Positions 60,121 to 64,000 of a DNA stretch of 64,000 bases are shown piece after piece. Origin of the DNA: Thomasclavelia sp047249845 (lineage in GTDB: Bacteria; Bacillota_I; Bacilli_A; Erysipelotrichales; Coprobacillaceae). The stretch covers positions 1 through 64,000 of the forward strand of contig NZ_JBKTWO010000001.1 of assembly GCF_047249845.1 (NCBI RefSeq), in the 5' to 3' direction. Both the position numbers and the translations under genes were made by a program. The notes beneath the pieces are model-generated. The model did no database searches, was not told the origin of the DNA, and saw only the letters and a program-made list of their open reading frames with translations. Within the stretch, counting starts at the first letter, position 1. Each line of letters starts with the position of its first letter.

Positions 60121-63066
60121 ATGTATTTAAAAAGAATTGAATTACATGGTTTTAAATCATTTGCCGATAAAGTTAATGTTGAATTCCAACCAGGAATTAC
60201 AGGAATTGTTGGACCTAATGGTTGTGGTAAATCAAATATCTCTGATGCTGTTAGATGGGTACTTGGAGAACAATCAGTCAAATCGTTACGTGGAGCTAAT
60301 ATGTCTGATGTCATTTTTGCAGGAAGTGAAGATCGTCGTGCTCAAAATTTAGCCGAGGTTACACTTGTTTTTGATAATAGCGACCGTTTTATGAAATATG
60401 ATTATAATGAAGTAGAGATTACAAGACGCCTCTATCGTCAGAATAATGAAGCTGAGTATTTAATCAATAAACAGCAATGTCGTTTGAAAGATATTGTGGA
60501 TTTGATTATGGATACTGGGTTAGGTCGAGATTCTTTATCAATTATTTCACAAGGTAATATTTCTAGTTTTGCTGATAGTAAACCAGAAGAACGAAGAGGA
60601 ATCTTTGAAGAAGCTGCGGGAGTTTCTAAATATAAGAAGCGTAAATTAGAGTCAATTCGTAAATTGGAAAGAACTAAGGAAAATCTAGAACGAATCGGTG
60701 ATATTGTAGTAGAGTTAGAAAAACAGGTTGGTCCCTTAAAAAGACAGAAAGATAAAGCAGAGAAGTATTTAGCTTTAAAAGATAAATTAACTGCAATTGA
60801 AGTTAATGTTTTAATCAGTGAAATAAGTGAAGCTAAAAAAGCTCTTGACGAACTAAGTAAATCAATAAAAGATTTAAATGAACGACAGATATCTTTGGAA
60901 ACTGATATTCAGTTGAAAGAAAATAATAATGATGAAATAAAGAAAAAAATGTTTTCGTTAGATCAAGAAGTTAATGTGCTGCAAACTAAATTATTAGAAG
61001 CTGTATCTAATGTTTCTAAATTAGAAACTGCTAAAGTAGAGGTTGATCAAAAAAGAAAACATGCTTTAGAAACACTAAGTAAAGAAAATTTACAAGAAAA
61101 TATAGCTAATATGAAAGCTATTTTAAGTGATATTGTTAATGAGTATAATGATCGTGTAGAACGTTTAGAAAATACTGAAAAAGAGTTAAACGAAGTAATT
61201 GAAAATCAAGGAAATAGAAATAAACGATTGGCTAAATTAAAAGAGGAAATAGAATATTTAGCTAGTGAAATTAATAAAAATAAGTCACGAAAAGAAATTC
61301 TAATCGATGCAGTTGAAAATAAATCAAATTATCATCATGGAATTAAAACAGTCCTATCACTTGCAAAAAGCAATAAGAATATTATTGGTGTTTTAGGTGA
61401 TTTGATTACTACTCAAGAAGGATATGAACTGGCTATATCTTCTGCTTTAGCTGGAGCTCTAGAGTTTATTGTTACAACTGATGATTTAACTGCACGTGAA
61501 ACAATTAAATTTTTACGTGATAATAAAGCTGGTCGAGCAACTTTTTTGCCGGTTAGTACAATGAAGCCACGTGAGGTTCGTGAAGAACATCTGATTGTAA
61601 GTAAGACAATGGATGGTTATCTTGGGGTGGCTAGTGATTTTGTTAGTTACGATGATAAAATTAATAGTATTGTATTAAATCAATTAGGAAATATTATTGT
61701 TGCTAAAAATATAGATGCAGCTAATGAGATCAGTAAAGCAACATTTTCTCGTTATAAGATCGTTTCCTTAGATGGTGATGTAGTTAATGTTGGTGGTTCT
61801 TTAACTGGTGGTAGTTTTAATAAACGTAAGTCATCTTTGGTTCAAAAAAGAGAACTTGAAGAAGTTGCTATTGCTTTAGAAAAGCAAGAAAAAGAATATG
61901 CAAGTAAACGTAATGAGCATAATGTACTAGATAATGAAATTAAAGAAGTCTCTCATGCTTTGTTACAAAAACAGATGGCTTATGCAAAATTAGAGGTTGT
62001 TGTACAAGGCAAAAGAGAAGAGTTAATTAAAGCGAAGTCTGAATACGAATCATTGTCAGATCAAGGTGTAGAATTAGAGGATTTTGCAAGTGGTAAAACT
62101 GAGAGTAAATTAATAAATCAATTGAATGAAGCAATTAAATATCGGGATGATTTAACTGAAGAAATTAAATCTAAACGGGAACTTAGGATGTCTTATGTTA
62201 ATCAAAATGAGGCTTTAGATGTAGAATTAAGAGAATATCGTAAAGATTTAAAAGATGTTCAAAATGAAGTTAATAGTAGTGCTATTAAAGCAACTAAACT
62301 AGAAACAATGTTAAATAATCATTTAACTCGTTTAAATGATGAATATCGAATGACTTATGAATATGCTGTGGAACAATATCAAGAAGAAATCAATGTTGAA
62401 CAGGCTAAGTTAGAAGTTTATGAATTACGAACTAAAATAACAAGATTGGGAAATGTTAATATTGATGCTATTGAAGAATATAAAACAGTTAGTGAAAGAT
62501 TTGAAAATATGAATCGTCAGCGAATTGATTTAATTCAAGCCCAAGACAGTATTTTAGAAGCAATTAGGGAAATGGATGAAATCATGGTTGAGCGTTTCTC
62601 TGATACTTTTGAAAAAATAAATTTGGAATTTAATACAGTATTTAGGAGTTTATTTGGTGGTGGAAAGGCTAAAATAAAGTATACTGATCCAGCAAATATT
62701 TTAGAGACAGGTATTGATATTGATGTTCAGCCACCAGGTAAAGCAGTGCAAAATATAACTTTATTTTCTGGTGGTGAAAAGGCATTGATTGCTATATCAT
62801 GCTTATTTGCAATATTAAGGGTTAGACCGATTCCAATGTGTATTTTAGATGAGGTTGAAGCAGCTTTAGATATCGCAAATGTTGAAAGGTTTGCTAAGTA
62901 TCTAAAAGAGTTTTCAGGAACGACCCAATTTATTGTAGTTACGCATCGTGAAGGAACAATGGAGGAATGTGATTTGCTTTATGGAGCAACAATGCAACAA
63001 AAAGGGGTTACTAAATTAGTAAGCGTTAAATTAGAAGAGGCAATTGATTTAACTGATCCAAGTTAG
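60121..63066 (+). CDS. smc: Chromosome segregation protein SMC
   Basis: This 981-residue SMC ATPase compacts and aligns chromosomes. The head has Walker A GPNGCGKSN (31-39), the signature LFSGGEKAL (881-889) and Walker B MCILDEVEAALD (906-917), as in other bacterial SMCs. The hinge lies at about 405-565 (HHGIKTVL, GRATFLP). Two coiled-coil arms run about 165-400 and 570-800. The protein is about 200 residues shorter than B. subtilis SMC (1186), with both arms reduced to a similar extent, so it is not a simple truncation. It is followed by ftsY, the usual smc-ftsY order. Confidence 0.93.
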   Translation: MYLKRIELHGFKSFADKVNVEFQPGITGIVGPNGCGKSNISDAVRWVLGEQSVKSLRGANMSDVIFAGSEDRRAQNLAEVTLVFDNSDRFMKYDYNEVEITRRLYRQNNEAEYLINKQQCRLKDIVDLIMDTGLGRDSLSIISQGNISSFADSKPEERRGIFEEAAGVSKYKKRKLESIRKLERTKENLERIGDIVVELEKQVGPLKRQKDKAEKYLALKDKLTAIEVNVLISEISEAKKALDELSKSIKDLNERQISLETDIQLKENNNDEIKKKMFSLDQEVNVLQTKLLEAVSNVSKLETAKVEVDQKRKHALETLSKENLQENIANMKAILSDIVNEYNDRVERLENTEKELNEVIENQGNRNKRLAKLKEEIEYLASEINKNKSRKEILIDAVENKSNYHHGIKTVLSLAKSNKNIIGVLGDLITTQEGYELAISSALAGALEFIVTTDDLTARETIKFLRDNKAGRATFLPVSTMKPREVREEHLIVSKTMDGYLGVASDFVSYDDKINSIVLNQLGNIIVAKNIDAANEISKATFSRYKIVSLDGDVVNVGGSLTGGSFNKRKSSLVQKRELEEVAIALEKQEKEYASKRNEHNVLDNEIKEVSHALLQKQMAYAKLEVVVQGKREELIKAKSEYESLSDQGVELEDFASGKTESKLINQLNEAIKYRDDLTEEIKSKRELRMSYVNQNEALDVELREYRKDLKDVQNEVNSSAIKATKLETMLNNHLTRLNDEYRMTYEYAVEQYQEEINVEQAKLEVYELRTKITRLGNVNIDAIEEYKTVSERFENMNRQRIDLIQAQDSILEAIREMDEIMVERFSDTFEKINLEFNTVFRSLFGGGKAKIKYTDPANILETGIDIDVQPPGKAVQNITLFSGGEKALIAISCLFAILRVRPIPMCILDEVEAALDIANVERFAKYLKEFSGTTQFIVVTHREGTMEECDLLYGATMQQKGVTKLVSVKLEEAIDLTDPS

Positions 63067-63078
63067 GAGGAATTTTAG

Positions 63079-64000
63079 ATGGGATTTTTTAGTAAGGTTA
63101 AAGAGAAGTTTGTTGGTAAGTCAGCTAAGCAAAATGATAAGTATGTAGCAGGACTAGATCGCTCAAATGCTACTTTTTCTGATCGAATCAATGAACTAGC
63201 AGCTAGATTTAGAGAAATCAATGATGAGTATTTTGAAGAATTAGAAAATATTTTAATTATGTCTGATGTTGGAGTTTCAATGGTAATGAAGATCGTTGAT
63301 GAAATTAAAAATGAAGTACGTTTACAAAATATTACCAGTCCTAAAGAAATTAATGAAATAATTGTTGATAAAATGTTTGTAATTTATGCAAACGATAGTG
63401 TCATGACAACTAAAATAAATTATGCAGATGAAGGGTTGACAGTAATTTTAATGGTTGGAGTAAATGGTGCTGGTAAAACGACTACAATCGGTAAATTAGC
63501 TAATCGTATTACCAAAGATGAAGGCAAGAAAGTTATGGTGGCAGCTGGAGATACTTTTAGGGCAGGAGCAATTGACCAATTAGCTGTTTGGGCAGGAAGA
63601 GTTGGTGTTGAAATTGTTAAAGGTCGTGAAGGTGGCGATCCTTCAGCAGTAGTCTTTGATGCTTTAAAGCAGGCTAAAGAAAAGAATGTTGATGTTTTGA
63701 TTTGTGATACAGCTGGACGTTTACAAAATAAAGTCAATTTAATGAAGGAATTAGAAAAAATGAATCGTATCATTAAACGTGAAGTACCTGATGCGCCTCA
63801 TGAAACTTTATTAGTTATTGATGCGACAACGGGCCAAAATGGTGTTAGTCAAGCAGTTGAATTTTCAAAAATCACTGATGTAACAGGCTTAGTTTTAACA
63901 AAAATGGATGGAACTGCAAAAGGTGGAATAGTATTGTCAATTAAAGATCAATTAAATTTACCAGTTAAATTTATTGGACTAGGTGAAAAGGTTGATGATT
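63079..64000 (+). CDS. ftsY: Signal recognition particle receptor FtsY (partial, cut by the window end)
   Basis: This is the GTPase that docks the SRP to the membrane; the frame is still open after about 307 residues at the edge. It begins MGFFSKVKEKF, then the NG-domain helices, G1 GVNGAGKTTTIGKLA, DTFRAGA, DTAGRL and the guanine motif TKMDGTAKGG. The acidic A domain is very short, as in some Gram-positive FtsY. AGGAGG precedes the ATG, 12 bases after the smc stop. Confidence 0.95.
   Translation, partial: MGFFSKVKEKFVGKSAKQNDKYVAGLDRSNATFSDRINELAARFREINDEYFEELENILIMSDVGVSMVMKIVDEIKNEVRLQNITSPKEINEIIVDKMFVIYANDSVMTTKINYADEGLTVILMVGVNGAGKTTTIGKLANRITKDEGKKVMVAAGDTFRAGAIDQLAVWAGRVGVEIVKGREGGDPSAVVFDALKQAKEKNVDVLICDTAGRLQNKVNLMKELEKMNRIIKREVPDAPHETLLVIDATTGQNGVSQAVEFSKITDVTGLVLTKMDGTAKGGIVLSIKDQLNLPVKFIGLGEKVDD

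Noticed and set aside
60121..63066. SMC as a truncated or internally deleted pseudogene
   Set aside because: Head, hinge, signature and Walker motifs are all present and both arms are shortened to a similar degree, so it looks functional.

Overview
The window is a chromosomal segment of a very AT-rich, endospore-forming Firmicute. The best guess is the Erysipelotrichales, near Thomasclavelia (Clostridium) ramosa or spiroformis. This rests on the low GC content, paired alpha/beta small acid-soluble spore proteins, a SpoVB-type flippase, T-box leaders, a murC-ytxG-ytxH-ccpA cluster, a GGGtGRT protein beside a NifU-like scaffold, and a large cell-wall hyaluronate-lyase-type enzyme. The taxon is an inference. 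No rRNA or tRNA gene was seen.

Layout. 1-4.9 kb: a ferredoxin-type aldo/keto reductase, a frameshifted YjbR-like gene, and a TetR-regulated ABC exporter. 5-10.7 kb: one giant leftward surface-protein gene (PL8 lyase fused to an endonuclease/phosphatase-like domain and adhesive modules), followed by about 1 kb of AT-rich spacer. 11.7-15.4 kb: a small phosphoesterase, a DUF554 protein, a small unknown protein and a decayed stretch with broken genes. That stretch ends at a 22-bp direct repeat of the 3' end of the GGGtGRT gene, which looks like a scar of an integrated element. 15.4-20 kb: an apparent iron-responsive module. It holds GGGtGRT plus an Fe-S scaffold (leftward), then enolase, an NrdI-like flavodoxin and a DtxR-type repressor (rightward). 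Three promoters carry near-identical DtxR-like palindromes. 20.2-22.5 kb: a C45-type amide hydrolase and a flippase.

22.6-42.6 kb is dense housekeeping: comN-like, recJ, apt, rel, T-box-hisS-aspS, an M24 peptidase, murC, DUF948, ytxH, ccpA, a secreted clan-A glycoside hydrolase, T-box-tyrS, a TtcA-like PP-loop protein, truB and ribF. 42.6-44.2 kb is a CRISPR array (21 repeats, one spacer duplicated) with no cas gene anywhere in the window. 44.4-46 kb holds a tandem pair of unknown membrane-anchored proteins and a mosaic of insertion-sequence fragments. 46-64 kb is again mostly core: a DMT transporter, two leftward metabolic genes, ezrA, a cysteine desulfurase plus thiI, two SASP genes, ackA with a cre-like site, an nrnA-like gene, an unknown membrane protein, a two-component system, xpt, a short-armed smc, and ftsY running off the end.

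Functional links. CcpA, encoded at 34.3 kb, plausibly acts at the cre-like site before ackA. The DtxR-type protein at 19.7 kb plausibly controls the three operators just upstream of it. The cysteine desulfurase and ThiI form a tRNA 4-thiouridine pair. Histidyl/aspartyl- and tyrosyl-tRNA synthetases are each under a T-box. The least ordinary features are the PL8-EEP fusion, the iron-type module that includes enolase, the cas-less CRISPR array, and the overlapping GAC/CAC specifier in the hisS-aspS T-box.
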